Origin: Chloroflexota bacterium
Lineage (GTDB): Bacteria > Chloroflexota > Limnocylindria > Limnocylindrales > CSP1-4
DNA: 64,000 nt
Reading direction: 5' to 3'
Assembly (NCBI GenBank): GCA_016191425.1
Contig: JACPOR010000008.1
Coordinates: 62,001-126,000, forward strand
How positions within the stretch are numbered: position 1 is the first letter of the stretch; each line of letters opens with the position of its first letter. Shown here piece by piece: positions 1-8,784 of this stretch. The notes under the pieces were generated by a model that made no database searches, was not told the DNA's origin, and was given only the letters and a program-made list of their open reading frames with translations. A program made the position numbers and the translations under genes.

Positions 1-906
1 CGTCGCGAGCTCGTCGCGGATGTAGGTCTTGAGCATCTCGGGACCATCGGTCGAGATGGTGAACCGGACGTCGTTCCGCCGGAACGTGTCGAAGATCCAG
101 CGGAGCTCTTCCCAACCGGACACGACCCTGGTATTGAGGTTGGAGGTGGGACAGATCTCGAGGACGATGCCGCGCTCGCGGATCATGGCCATCGCGCGGG
201 GATCGTAGGCGGCCTTGACGCCGTGACCGATCCGGTCCGGCTCGAGGAGCTCCACGACGCGGGCGACTTCGTCCACCGGGCCCGACTCTCCCGTGTGGAT
301 CGTGATGCCCAGGCCGTACTGGCGGGCGCGGCGCATGAGCTTTCGGTAGTCGGCGACGCGGAAGGTGGACGACTCCGGCCCGGCGATGTCGAGCCCGACG
401 ACCCCGCGATCCCGCCACAGGATGGCCTTCTCCGCGATGATCTCATTGAGCTGGTAGGGAAACGCCCGATCGAGGCAGAAGATCAGGCCGGGCTTGACCG
501 GGTACTCCAGCCGGGCACGATCCATGCCCCGGACGGCAGCCGCGATGATGTGGTCGAGGTCCTGCTCGCCGCCCCGATTTCGCTTCATCGGGTTGAACCG
601 AAGCTCCATCGTGGTGATGTTGTTCTTGCGATAGGCCCCGCCGACGACTTCGTAGACGCTCCGCTCCACGGCTAGTGGGGAACTCTGGATGAGCTCGGTC
701 CAGTGGAACAGCTGGAGGTACGTTTCGAATGATTTGGCGGCCCGGGTGTTGACCGTGATCAGCTCGCGGAAACCCCAATAGTCCTTCGTCGGGAGCTTGA
801 TGCCCTGTGAGTGGGCGATGCCCCACATGATCGAGGGCGTGACGGCCGCGCCGAGATGGCAGTGGAGTTCGGCAAGCGGGACGGAGCGGGAGAGCTGGCG
901 GGCCAT
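1..906 (-). CDS. add: adenosine/AMP deaminase family protein (3' end outside the window)
   Basis: Zn-dependent deaminase that hydrolyses the 6-amino group of adenosine or a related aminopurine nucleoside (purine salvage, cytosol). Read on the minus strand from ATG 906 with no stop to base 1, giving 302 residues. Visible family motifs in order are ELHCHLG (the HxH metal site) near the N-terminus, HTGES, RIGHG, CPTSNLNT and STDGP (second metal aspartate), which is the full adenosine deaminase signature set. Only the C-terminus is missing. It starts 30 bp after the lipA stop in the same direction, so it may be the last gene of the lipoate/dehydrogenase operon. Exact substrate (adenosine, adenine or another aminopurine) cannot be decided from the motifs. 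Confidence 0.88.
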   Translation of the reverse strand, partial: MARQLSRSVPLAELHCHLGAAVTPSIMWGIAHSQGIKLPTKDYWGFRELITVNTRAAKSFETYLQLFHWTELIQSSPLAVERSVYEVVGGAYRKNNITTMELRFNPMKRNRGGEQDLDHIIAAAVRGMDRARLEYPVKPGLIFCLDRAFPYQLNEIIAEKAILWRDRGVVGLDIAGPESSTFRVADYRKLMRRARQYGLGITIHTGESGPVDEVARVVELLEPDRIGHGVKAAYDPRAMAMIRERGIVLEICPTSNLNTRVVSGWEELRWIFDTFRRNDVRFTISTDGPEMLKTYIRDELAT

Positions 907-936
907 CAGGACCGAGGATACGCGCTCAACTGACCG

Positions 937-1998
937 TCATCCGGCCAGAGGAACGACTCGACCCTCGGAATCGAGGGTTGCCTGGCGGCGGCGCATGGCC
1001 CTGAGCTCGGCGCCCGGAACCTGGTCGCGAGCGTGGTAGCTGGACCGGACCAGCGGACCGGACTCGACGTGCTTGAAGCCCAGAGCGAGGGCCTCGACCT
1101 TCATGGCCGCGAACTCATCGGGGTGGTAGTAGCGCTCGAGGGGCAGGTGCCTCATCGACGGTCGGAGGTATTGCCCGATGGTCAGGATGTCGCAGTCGAC
1201 CTCGCGCAGGGCGACGAATGCCTCGGTCATCTCCTCGCGCGACTCGCCCAGTCCGACCATCAGCGAACTCTTGGTGTGAACGTCGTGACCGTACTCGGCG
1301 GCATAGACCTTGGCACGCTCCAGGACGCCGAGCGTCCGATCCCAACGGGCGCGCTTTCGGACAGGTTTCTGAAGGCGTTTCACGGTCTCCAGGTTGTGAT
1401 TGAGGATGTCGGGACCGGCTTCCATGACCGTCCGCAGGGGTGCTTCCTCCCCGTTGAAGTCCGGAATCAGGACCTCGACGCCCATCCCCGGCACGCGGCC
1501 GCGCAGCTCGCGGATCGTCTCGGCGAAGACGTGCGCACCACCGTCGGGCATGTCGTCGCGGGCCACCGACGTCACCACGACGTGCTCCAGTCCGAGGTTC
1601 TCGAGCGCGTCGGCGACACGCCGCGGCTCGTCGTCGTCGAACCAGGTGGGCTTGCCGGTCTTGATATTGCAGAAGCCGCAGGCCCGGGTGCAGGTGTCGC
1701 CGAGGATCATGATCGTGGCGGTGCGCTGGTCCCAGCACTCCCCGACGTTCGGGCAATGGGCTTCCTCGCAGACCGTGTTGAGATTAAGGCCGCGGAGGAG
1801 CCGCTTGAGATCCTGGTAGTTCTCGCCCGATGGCATTCGTGCCTTGATCCAGTCGGGGTGCCGCCGCAGCGGCATCGATCCGTCGACTGGCTCGAGTCCG
1901 AAGGGGCCGCCGCCGCCCATCGCTATCGAAAGCGACGCCGCGGGGGCATGCCCGTGCCCGGCGTCGGGCGGCTGGAACATCGGAAGCTCGCGAGCCAT
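937..1998 (-). CDS. lipA: lipoyl synthase
   Basis: Radical-SAM enzyme that inserts two sulfurs into protein-bound octanoyl chains, producing the lipoyl cofactor used by the E2 encoded just upstream. 353 residues. The LipA-specific auxiliary cluster cysteines are seen as C77-x4-C82-x5-C88 and the radical-SAM cluster as C103-x3-C107-x2-C110. The family is usually 290-320 residues; here about 45 low-complexity N-terminal residues precede the conserved part, so an internal start (M42 or M54) is possible. It lies 4 bp from the E2 stop, so co-transcription with E2 is likely. No lipB is visible in the window. Confidence 0.95.
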   Translation of the reverse strand: MARELPMFQPPDAGHGHAPAASLSIAMGGGGPFGLEPVDGSMPLRRHPDWIKARMPSGENYQDLKRLLRGLNLNTVCEEAHCPNVGECWDQRTATIMILGDTCTRACGFCNIKTGKPTWFDDDEPRRVADALENLGLEHVVVTSVARDDMPDGGAHVFAETIRELRGRVPGMGVEVLIPDFNGEEAPLRTVMEAGPDILNHNLETVKRLQKPVRKRARWDRTLGVLERAKVYAAEYGHDVHTKSSLMVGLGESREEMTEAFVALREVDCDILTIGQYLRPSMRHLPLERYYHPDEFAAMKVEALALGFKHVESGPLVRSSYHARDQVPGAELRAMRRRQATLDSEGRVVPLAG

Positions 1999-2002
1999 TG
2001 CG

Positions 2003-3649
2003 CTAGTAGATCGGAGTCGCAGGACTGATCGCCTCGAGCCAGGCCTTGATGTCCCGAAGCAGGGCTGCTCCGCCGGCGCCGTCGTTGGCGCGATGATCGA
2101 CGCCGAGCACCATGTTCATGATCGAACGGATCGCGATGACGTCGCCCTCGGGCGTCTCAACGACCACCGGCCGCTTGGTGATCCGGTCCATGGTCACGAT
2201 TCCGACCTCGGGGACGTTCATGATCGGCATGACCATGTTTGTACCGAGCCAGCCGGTGTTGTCGACCGTGAAGGTCCCGCCGCCGAAGTCGTCCACGCGG
2301 AGCTTCCCGGCCCGTGACCGCTCGGACACCGCCGCGATGGCGATATTGATCCCGGAGATCGAGAGCTGGTCCACGTCCCGGATGACCGGCACGATCAGGC
2401 CGTCGGCCACGGCGACCGCGATCCCGACGTTGATCCGGCGCTTGGCCATGAGTCCCTGTTCGGTCCAGTGGGCGTTGAATGCGGGATTGCGGCGCAGCGC
2501 CTCGGCCGACGCCTTGACGACGAAGGGCACGAAGCTCAGCGGGATCCCCTCCCGAGCCTGGTAGTCCTTCTTGTTCCGTTCGCGGAAGCGGACCAGACTC
2601 GATACATCGACCTCCACTTGTACGTAGGCATGCGGGACCTGGAGGGCACGGGTCATCTGCGCGGCGATTCCCTTCCGCATCTGGGTCATGGGAATCAGGA
2701 CCTCGTCCGCGCCGGCCGGGAACACGATGCCGGGGCCGGGCGACGTCGTTCGAGCCGGGGTCGATGCATCGGCCGCCGCTGCGACGACCGGGCTGCTCGA
2801 CCGGCCCACCTGGGCAGGGCTCGGCGCGACAGTCGGGATTGACGTTCCGCGGGTGGCGTCCTGCTTGCCGACCGGCTGCCCGGTCCGCTGCGACTCGACG
2901 TAGTCGGTGACGTCTTGCCGGGTAATCCGGCCGCCGCCACCGGTGCCGACGACCATCGCCGACTGGAGACCGTGCTCGCGGAGCAGGCGCCGAACCGCGG
3001 GCGTCATGCGAGCGTCGGGATTGCCCGGGAGCTCGTGGAGCGCCCGCTCATCCGAGCCGGCGGGCCCAGGGGTCGTCATGGGCGCCGCGGCCGACGCGGT
3101 GACGGGTGGTGCCGCAGCCCCTGCCGCGGGTTCGGGCCCCGCCGGAGCGGAGGCTGCCGGAGCGGAGGCTGCCGGAGCGGGCGCTGGCGGAGCAGTGGGC
3201 GCGGGCGTTGCCGCGGGCGCCGCTGGAGCAGTGGGCGCCTCCGCTGTTGCTGCGGGCGCCGCTGGAGCAGTGGGCGCCTCCGCTGTTGCTGCGGGCGCCG
3301 CTGGAGCAGTGGGCGCCTCCACTGTTGCTGCGGACGCCATTGGAGCAGTGGGCGCCTCCACTGTTGCTGGCGCCGCCGCATGCTTTACGGGCGCGGCCGA
3401 TGCGGCGGCACTGCCGACCTCGTCGATGATCGCGATCTCGGCATTGTTCGGAACGGTCTCACCCTCCTGGACGAGGATTTCGCTCAGGATGCCTTCGTAC
3501 GGGGATGGGACCTCGGCGTTGACCTTGTCTGTGATCACCTCGAGCAACGGCTCGTATTTGTCGATGTGATCGCCCGGCTGCTTGAGCCACTTGCCGATCG
3601 TTCCCTCGGCCACGCTCTCGCCCAGCTGGGGCATCGTCACCTTGACCAC
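2003..3649 (-). CDS. dihydrolipoamide acyltransferase, E2 of a 2-oxoacid dehydrogenase
   Basis: E2 core of a pyruvate or branched-chain 2-oxoacid dehydrogenase complex: carries the acyl group on lipoate and passes it to CoA. GTG 3649 is chosen because a GAGGAGG ribosome site lies about 9 bp upstream and the lipoyl domain starts at once (VKVTMPQLGES); longer readings add only low-complexity sequence. 548 residues: one lipoyl domain (residues 1-80, lysine K41 in TDKVNAE), an Ala/Pro linker with 39-bp in-frame repeats (about 90-155), the peripheral E3/E1-binding domain (about 213-250, TPAVRRLLREHG) and the catalytic domain (about 313-548) with the HRxxDG-type motif HRANDG near 518. Lies between the XRE-nuclease gene and lipA. 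Substrate class is not decidable from E2 alone. Confidence 0.93.
   Translation of the reverse strand: MVKVTMPQLGESVAEGTIGKWLKQPGDHIDKYEPLLEVITDKVNAEVPSPYEGILSEILVQEGETVPNNAEIAIIDEVGSAAASAAPVKHAAAPATVEAPTAPMASAATVEAPTAPAAPAATAEAPTAPAAPAATAEAPTAPAAPAATPAPTAPPAPAPAASAPAASAPAGPEPAAGAAAPPVTASAAAPMTTPGPAGSDERALHELPGNPDARMTPAVRRLLREHGLQSAMVVGTGGGGRITRQDVTDYVESQRTGQPVGKQDATRGTSIPTVAPSPAQVGRSSSPVVAAAADASTPARTTSPGPGIVFPAGADEVLIPMTQMRKGIAAQMTRALQVPHAYVQVEVDVSSLVRFRERNKKDYQAREGIPLSFVPFVVKASAEALRRNPAFNAHWTEQGLMAKRRINVGIAVAVADGLIVPVIRDVDQLSISGINIAIAAVSERSRAGKLRVDDFGGGTFTVDNTGWLGTNMVMPIMNVPEVGIVTMDRITKRPVVVETPEGDVIAIRSIMNMVLGVDHRANDGAGGAALLRDIKAWLEAISPATPIY
3190..3375 (-). repeat. 39-bp in-frame tandem repeat in the E2 linker
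   Basis: About four copies of a 39-bp unit with starts at 3222, 3261, 3300 and 3339; each encodes 13 residues of the type ATAEAPTAPAAPA. The last copies carry point changes. They form the flexible swinging-arm linker between the lipoyl and binding domains. Confidence 0.9.
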
Positions 3650-3861
3650 TGAGTCGGACCCTCCTCGCGGAACGTGGGGCGCGTGTCCTGCCGGGCCCGC
3701 CGACGGGATGGCACGTAGTGTCGCCCATCCGGCGTTCATATGCCACCGCCTCCGAACCGTGCGGGTGCGCGGGCGAACTGCGATCGGTGTTTGCGCGATC
3801 TCCCGCCCAGCCCGACCGGTCCGCCCAGCGCGACCAGGGCCCGCGCGGCAAGCCCAGGGCC

Positions 3862-4072
3862 CAGATACGAACCGGGTTCGTGCTATCGCCCGCGGAAGCC
3901 AATGTTCGGCCCAATTACGAACCGGGCTCGTGGAAGGTGCGGGAAGCTGCCGCTGACTCCGATGCGGCCTGTCGAGTCGTGCTCGACACGAGCGTGGAAG
4001 GGCCGGCGATCGCCGCCCGAACGCGTCGTCGACTGACAGGACCGCACCTACCACGAACGACGTTCGTAAATG
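3862..4072 (+). repeat. three-palindrome dispersed element, copy A
   Basis: Contains three 15-bp palindromes: 3867-3881 (perfect ACGAACC-G-GGTTCGT), 3917-3931 and 4053-4067, with start-to-start spacings of 50 and 136 bp. Box 1 is preceded by CAGAT, box 2 by CCCAATT and followed by GGAAGG, box 3 is preceded by CCGCACCTA. Same layout as copies at 10230-10439 and 18103-18312. The right half overlaps the 3' end of the XRE-nuclease ORF. No T-tract follows the palindromes, so they do not look like terminators. Confidence 0.85.
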
Positions 4073-4727
4073 GCAGAAATATGAGTAGTCCAGTGGCACC
4101 GGACGGCGCCTGGAGCCAGCCGCGGGCCGCGACTCCGGCGAGAGGATACGTTCGCGCCAACACAGCGTCATGGCTGGCAACGCGTCGGCGCGCCGTGGAC
4201 GAATCGGGCAGAACAAGCATCCGAGCCACCACCCGGCCGCGCCAGCCCGCGCGCTCGAGTGCGACCCTGAGGGCAACGCGAGCCTTCATGTCGTGCGTGC
4301 GAAGCGTTTCCTCGACGGACGTGAGTTGTGTCTTCACCTCGACGACAAGCACGGTCGAGGTCGACGGATGCCAGGCGAGGACGTCGATCGATCCACGGTC
4401 CGCGTAGATCGCGAACGTCACCTCCGGAATCACGACCCAGCCGGCTGCATCGAGGACCGCCGCTGCCCGGCCCAGGAGGGCCGCGTGCCCCTCGTCCACC
4501 AACCGGTCGATGTCGCCCCCGCGCCACCGGATGGTGACGGTGAGATCAGCGCCGAGCTTCTGAACGAGCTCGTCGAGGATGCGGACGCGGACGCCGCCGA
4601 GTTGGCCTCGTTCGATGAGCGACACGAGATCCTGGCTCACCCCGGCAGCCTCGCCGAGATCCGTTTGGCGCAGACCCTTCCTGATCCGGAGGGCTCGAAT
4701 GGTCCGCCCAAGTCGAACGGCATCCAT
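3915..4727 (-). CDS. XRE-type HTH protein fused to a PD-(D/E)XK nuclease-like domain
   Basis: 270 residues, function unknown. Residues 6-60 form a Cro/CI-type helix-turn-helix (LRQTDLGEAAGVSQDLVSLI). Residues about 80-165 resemble a restriction-endonuclease-like fold: E102, D115 (SIDVLAW), E130 and K132 (VVEVKTQL) line up as the E...D...ExK catalytic set. Transcribed with the dehydrogenase genes and sits alone between E1beta and E2, which is unusual for such an operon. From about residue 218 the reading runs through dispersed element A (TNVV comes from box 3), so the last 50 residues look like repeat read-through and not native protein. It could be an autoregulated DNA-binding nuclease or a nuclease-fold regulator without cleavage activity. 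No partner methylase or toxin-antitoxin gene is adjacent. Confidence 0.7.
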   Translation of the reverse strand: MDAVRLGRTIRALRIRKGLRQTDLGEAAGVSQDLVSLIERGQLGGVRVRILDELVQKLGADLTVTIRWRGGDIDRLVDEGHAALLGRAAAVLDAAGWVVIPEVTFAIYADRGSIDVLAWHPSTSTVLVVEVKTQLTSVEETLRTHDMKARVALRVALERAGWRGRVVARMLVLPDSSTARRRVASHDAVLARTYPLAGVAARGWLQAPSGATGLLIFLPFTNVVRGRCGPVSRRRVRAAIAGPSTLVSSTTRQAASESAAASRTFHEPGS

Positions 4728-4804
4728 AGCGGGGATGGTGGCGGGATGGGCTTACGTCGTGATCATCCGGCGGTGGCCGGGCGTCGCGTCTCCGCCGCAC
4801 GAAC

Positions 4805-5005
4805 TCGCGCCAAGTCCGATCCGGGGTTCGGCGATCCCGAGGACCGCCAATCCGCGCCCAGTCGCCTCACGCCCAGTCGCCTCGCAACCAATCCGATCCG
4901 GGGGCCGGCGATCCCGAGGGCGAGCCAATCGGAACCCACGCCGATCGGAACCCACGCCGATCGGCGCCAACCCGCCCACGCCGATCGGCGCCAATCCGTC
5001 CCCTC
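4805..5005. repeat. short tandem and direct repeats downstream of E1beta
   Basis: The gap between E1beta and the XRE-nuclease gene holds a duplicated block of about 30 bp (GTCCGATCCGGGGTTCGGCG at 4820 and a variant near 4893), a doubled CGCCCAGTCGCCTC and four copies of CACGCCGATCGG or close variants at 4935-4990. No gene is seen here. Confidence 0.75.
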
Positions 5006-5007
5006 GA

Positions 5008-5991
5008 TCAGTACGCGGCGAGCTTCCTGATGCCGTCGGCGATCTTCTCCGGATTGACCATGAACCAGTCCTCGAGGACGTGGTTGTAGGGCACCCCGGG
5101 AACGTCCGGCCCGGCGATCCGTGTCACGGGCCCGTCGAGGTAGTCGAACGCCTCCTCAGCGACGATCGCGGCCACCTCGGCACCGTAGCCGCCGAACCGG
5201 TTGTCCTCGTATACGACGAGGCACTTGCCGGTCTTCCGGACGGAATTGAGGACCGTTTCCTTGTCGATCGGACGGAGCGTACGGAGGTCCACGACCTCCA
5301 CGCTGATCCCCTCGTCCATGACGACATCCGCGGCCTCGAGCGCGTAGTGGGCCATCAAGCCATAGGCGATCACCGTCACGCGCGAGCCTGCGCGGGTGAC
5401 CGCCGCGCGGCCGAGCGGGATCGTGTAGTCCGTGTCCGGCACGTCGCCGCGGACCGATCGGTACATCTTCTTGTGCTCGAAGAACAGGACCGGGTCGTCG
5501 TCGCGGATCGACGAGCGGAGCAGGCCCCTGGCGTCGTATGGCGTCGACGGAATGACGATCTTGAGGCCCGGGATGTGGGTGAAGAACGCCTCGACCGACT
5601 GGGAGTGGTAGAGCGCGCCGTGCACTCCCCCGCCGTACGGAGCCCGGATCGTCATCGGGACGCCGAACCCGTTGTTGGATCGGTAGCGCATCCGGGCCGC
5701 CTCGGACAGGATCTGGTTGAACGCCGGGAAGATGAAGTCGGCGAACTGGATCTCGGCGACGGGGCGCAGCCCGTTCATCGAGGCGCCGATCGAGGTTCCG
5801 ACGATCATCGATTCGGTCAGCGGGGTATCGATGACGCGATCGTCACCGAATTCGGCCCACAGCCCGTCCGTCGCCAGGAACACCCCGCCTTTCTTGCCCA
5901 CATCCTCGCCGAGCACGATCACCGTCGGATCGCGGCGCATCTCGTCGGCGAGCGTTTCGCGGATCGCCTCGATGAAGGTCTTCAGGGCCAT
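5008..5991 (-). CDS. 2-oxoacid dehydrogenase E1 component, beta subunit
   Basis: Beta subunit of the heterotetrameric, thiamine-diphosphate-dependent E1, which decarboxylates pyruvate or a branched-chain 2-oxoacid with the alpha subunit. 327 residues from ATG 5991, usual for the family. Conserved stretches include the N-terminal DPTVIVLGEDVG, the TPP-activating glutamate region PLTES, APYGGG near the middle, and DLRTLRPID with GGYGAEV in the C-terminal transketolase-like domain. The start codon overlaps the E1alpha stop by one base (TGATG), a sign of translational coupling. Its stop is followed by a repeat-rich gap before the XRE-nuclease gene. Confidence 0.95.
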   Translation of the reverse strand: MALKTFIEAIRETLADEMRRDPTVIVLGEDVGKKGGVFLATDGLWAEFGDDRVIDTPLTESMIVGTSIGASMNGLRPVAEIQFADFIFPAFNQILSEAARMRYRSNNGFGVPMTIRAPYGGGVHGALYHSQSVEAFFTHIPGLKIVIPSTPYDARGLLRSSIRDDDPVLFFEHKKMYRSVRGDVPDTDYTIPLGRAAVTRAGSRVTVIAYGLMAHYALEAADVVMDEGISVEVVDLRTLRPIDKETVLNSVRKTGKCLVVYEDNRFGGYGAEVAAIVAEEAFDYLDGPVTRIAGPDVPGVPYNHVLEDWFMVNPEKIADGIRKLAAY

Positions 5992-7076
5992 CAGTGGCCC
6001 CCGCCCGACCCGTCGTGCGACGTACCCGGCCCGGTGAGCCCCCACGGCGGCGGGGTCTCGGAGGGCCATTCCTCGGCGTAGACCCACTGCATCGCCGTCG
6101 ATGGTTCCGGGTCGGGCTGGGCTTCCGCATACTCGGTGGCCGCGTGGACCTCGGCCTTGATCTCGGCATTGAGCCGGACCTCGACCGCTTCGGTGAGCAC
6201 GCCGGCCTCGGCGAGCTGCGATCGAAATTGGGGCAGCGCATCCATGGCCTTGAGACCCGCGAGTTCCTGCTCGGGTCGGTACTTGGTCTGCTGGTCGTCG
6301 GACGAATGCGCGGTCAGTCGGATGACCTTGGCCTCGATGAGCGTGGGGCCGTCACCGCGCCGGGCACGCTCGACCGCTTCGCGTCCGGCCGCATAGCATG
6401 CCAGGACATCGGAGCCGTCCACCACGACCCCGGGGATCCCGTACCCCGATGCGCGATCCGCCACGTGTTCCGTGGCGAGCTCCTGGCTCGCCGGGACGCT
6501 GATCGCGGAGCCGTTGTTCTCGACCACGAGGATGAACGGCAGCCGGTGGATGGCAGCGAAGTTGAGGCCCTCGTGGACATCGCCCTGGTTCGAGCTCCCC
6601 TCGCCCATCGAGGTCATGGCGACCTGACCGGTCTTGCGGATCCTGGCCGCCAGGGCGATGCCGACAGCGTGGAGCATCTGCGTCGCGACCGGCGAGGACA
6701 GCGACACGAGGTGGTTCTCGGCGTTGCCGTAGTGGCCCGGCATCTGGCGACCACCCGACGACGGGTCGGCAGCCTTGGCGTATTGCGCCATCAGGATGTC
6801 CTGGGCCGACATCCCGAAGGCCAGGCAGGTTGCGATTGATCGATAGAACGGCGCGATCCAGTCCTTCTTGCGTTCGAGTGGCCAGGCCAGACCCACCTGC
6901 GCGCCCTCGTGGCCCTGGCCGCTGATCACGAACGGGATCCGCCCTGCCCGGTTGAGAATCCACATCCGCTCATCGACCGCACGTGCCAGCGCGACGGTTC
7001 GGTACATCGCGATGAGGTCGGCATCCGTCAGGCCGACCGATGCGGCGAGGTCCGACTGCGCGCTACCGGTCGTCAT
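5991..7076 (-). CDS. 2-oxoacid dehydrogenase E1 component, alpha subunit
   Basis: Thiamine-diphosphate-binding alpha subunit of the E1 enzyme. 361 residues from ATG 7076, 23 bp after the E3 stop. The TPP/Mg motif is seen as GEGSSNQGD...ENN, and the family blocks RMWILNRAG, SGQGHEGAQ, MPGHYGNAENH and RLTAHSSDDQQTKYR are present. The serine-containing loop TAHSSDDQ and overall length resemble branched-chain 2-oxoacid dehydrogenase E1alpha more than classic PdhA. The short C-terminal tail is Pro/Gly rich. Operon position lpdA > E1alpha > E1beta supports a complete complex with E2 further downstream. Confidence 0.94.
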   Translation of the reverse strand: MTTGSAQSDLAASVGLTDADLIAMYRTVALARAVDERMWILNRAGRIPFVISGQGHEGAQVGLAWPLERKKDWIAPFYRSIATCLAFGMSAQDILMAQYAKAADPSSGGRQMPGHYGNAENHLVSLSSPVATQMLHAVGIALAARIRKTGQVAMTSMGEGSSNQGDVHEGLNFAAIHRLPFILVVENNGSAISVPASQELATEHVADRASGYGIPGVVVDGSDVLACYAAGREAVERARRGDGPTLIEAKVIRLTAHSSDDQQTKYRPEQELAGLKAMDALPQFRSQLAEAGVLTEAVEVRLNAEIKAEVHAATEYAEAQPDPEPSTAMQWVYAEEWPSETPPPWGLTGPGTSHDGSGGGH

Positions 7077-7099
7077 CAGGCGAATCGGCAGTCCATGGC

Positions 7100-8542
7100 T
7101 CAGAAGTTGATCGATCGGCCATCGACCGCCATCGCGGCCTCGCCGATCACTTCGGCGAGCGTCGGGTGGGCATGCGTGGCGGCGCCGATCTCCCAGGGTG
7201 TCGCCTCGAGCTCGAACGCCAGCGACGCTTCCGCGATGAGGTCCGTGGCGTGCGGACCGATGAGGTGGACACCCAGGGTATCGCCCGTGGCCTTGTGCCC
7301 GATGACCTTGGCGAAGCCCTCGTATTCGCCACCGATGATCGCCTTGGCGATCGCCTGGAACGGGACCTTGCCGACCGCATAGGGGATCTCGCGCTCCTGG
7401 CACTGCTGCTCGGTCAGGCCGATCGAGGCGATCTCCGGGCGGCAGTAGGTGGCTCGGGGTTGCTGGACGTAGTCGATCGGATGGACGTCCGCCTCCCCGG
7501 CAATGACATGGGCGGCAACGATGCCCTCGTGGGCGGCTGTATGGGCGAGCAGGAGCCCCCCCACGATGTCGCCGATCGCGTAGAGATGTGGTTCCCGCGT
7601 TCGCATCCGGCCGTCGACCTTCACGAACCCTCGCTCGATCTCGGCCCTCGTGGTTTCGAGCCCGACATCCTCGATGTTCGGCGCCCGGCCGGTGGCCACC
7701 AGGAGCAGGTCGGCGGTCAGCTCCGAGGCCTGCTTGCCCTCCGGACCGACGGTGATCTTCACGTTCGACTTCGTTGCCTTGACGGACTTGACGTCGAATC
7801 GCGCGCTGGTCATCACGGTCACGCCGCGGCGCGTCAGGCTTCGCTCGAGCAGCTGGCTGACCTCGCGGTCCTCCGCGGGCACGACGGCCGGGAGGTACTC
7901 GAGCAGCGTCACGTGGACGCCGAGGTCGTGGTACATGGACGCGAATTCCACGCCGACGGCTCCGGCGCCGATGATGATCACGTCCTTCGGGAGGGCGGCG
8001 GCGGTCAGGACATCGTCGGAGGTCACGATCCGCTTTCCGTCAGGTTCCAGCCCGGACAGCGACTTGACCCGGGAGCCGGTCGCCAGGATGACGTCCGTGC
8101 CCCGCAGAACGCGTTCGCCGCCACCACCGGGCGCTCCGTCCTCGCCGTGCATCTGCACGCGGACGGTGGTGGGACCTTCAAGACGACCTCGACCCTGGAT
8201 CCAGGCGACCTTGTTCTTGTCCACGAGTGTCTTGAGGCCGGTCCACATGCGCTTGACGACCTGGTCCCGGCGGGCGGCCATCCGCGCGTAGTCGAGCACG
8301 GCCTCGCCGGGGAGGTCGATGCCGAAGTCCGCGGCATGCCGGATCCGCTCGGCGAAGGCAGCCGATTCGAGGAGTGCCTTGGTCGGGATGCAGCCACGAT
8401 GGAGACAGGTCCCGCCGATCTTGTCCTCGTCGACCAGGGCGACCCGAAGGCCGATCTGGGCCGCCCTGAAGGCTGCGCTGTATCCGCCCGTCCCGGCGCC
8501 AAGCACGATGAGATCGAAGTCGTTCGATGAACCGACAGCCAT
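7100..8542 (-). CDS. lpdA: dihydrolipoyl dehydrogenase (E3)
   Basis: FAD flavoenzyme that reoxidises dihydrolipoamide on E2 and makes NADH. 480 residues from ATG 8542. FAD-binding GAGTGGYSAA is followed by the redox disulfide GGTCLHRGCIPTK (C-x4-C). The NAD-binding GAGAVGVEF and the second FAD site YAIGD follow in the usual order, with the catalytic HAHPT near the C-terminus. First gene of the minus-strand operon lpdA > E1alpha > E1beta; divergent from plsY. The 242-bp divergent region must hold both promoters; it contains the direct repeat GGCGCAAACGGAGGCC twice (near 8662 and 8687). Confidence 0.97.
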   Translation of the reverse strand: MAVGSSNDFDLIVLGAGTGGYSAAFRAAQIGLRVALVDEDKIGGTCLHRGCIPTKALLESAAFAERIRHAADFGIDLPGEAVLDYARMAARRDQVVKRMWTGLKTLVDKNKVAWIQGRGRLEGPTTVRVQMHGEDGAPGGGGERVLRGTDVILATGSRVKSLSGLEPDGKRIVTSDDVLTAAALPKDVIIIGAGAVGVEFASMYHDLGVHVTLLEYLPAVVPAEDREVSQLLERSLTRRGVTVMTSARFDVKSVKATKSNVKITVGPEGKQASELTADLLLVATGRAPNIEDVGLETTRAEIERGFVKVDGRMRTREPHLYAIGDIVGGLLLAHTAAHEGIVAAHVIAGEADVHPIDYVQQPRATYCRPEIASIGLTEQQCQEREIPYAVGKVPFQAIAKAIIGGEYEGFAKVIGHKATGDTLGVHLIGPHATDLIAEASLAFELEATPWEIGAATHAHPTLAEVIGEAAMAVDGRSINF

Positions 8543-8784
8543 GATCAGACGGACTCCGGTTCTGCCGCGACGGGCCCGGGATCGGCGGCGGCGGCTCGCA
8601 TCAAATGGGCCGACCGGGCGGGGAATGCATCGGGCACGATGGTACGCGGGCGATCCTGAAAGGCGCAAACGGAGGCCCCTCCGGGCGGCGCAAACGGAGG
8701 CCGCTCGGGGCGATGATAGACTCGGGCGCGAACCGGGTGTCCCCGTCCCCCCTCGTGACTCGGGACCCCACCGGAAGGGAAGTC

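Noticed and set aside
3862..4072. tRNA-like or intrinsic terminator reading of the palindromes
   Set aside because: GGTTCG resembles a T-arm, but there is no acceptor or anticodon arm, and no T-tract follows the hairpins.
4579..6081. 500-codon plus-strand open frame
   Set aside because: Antisense shadow of E1beta and the XRE-nuclease gene; its peptide has no recognisable motif.
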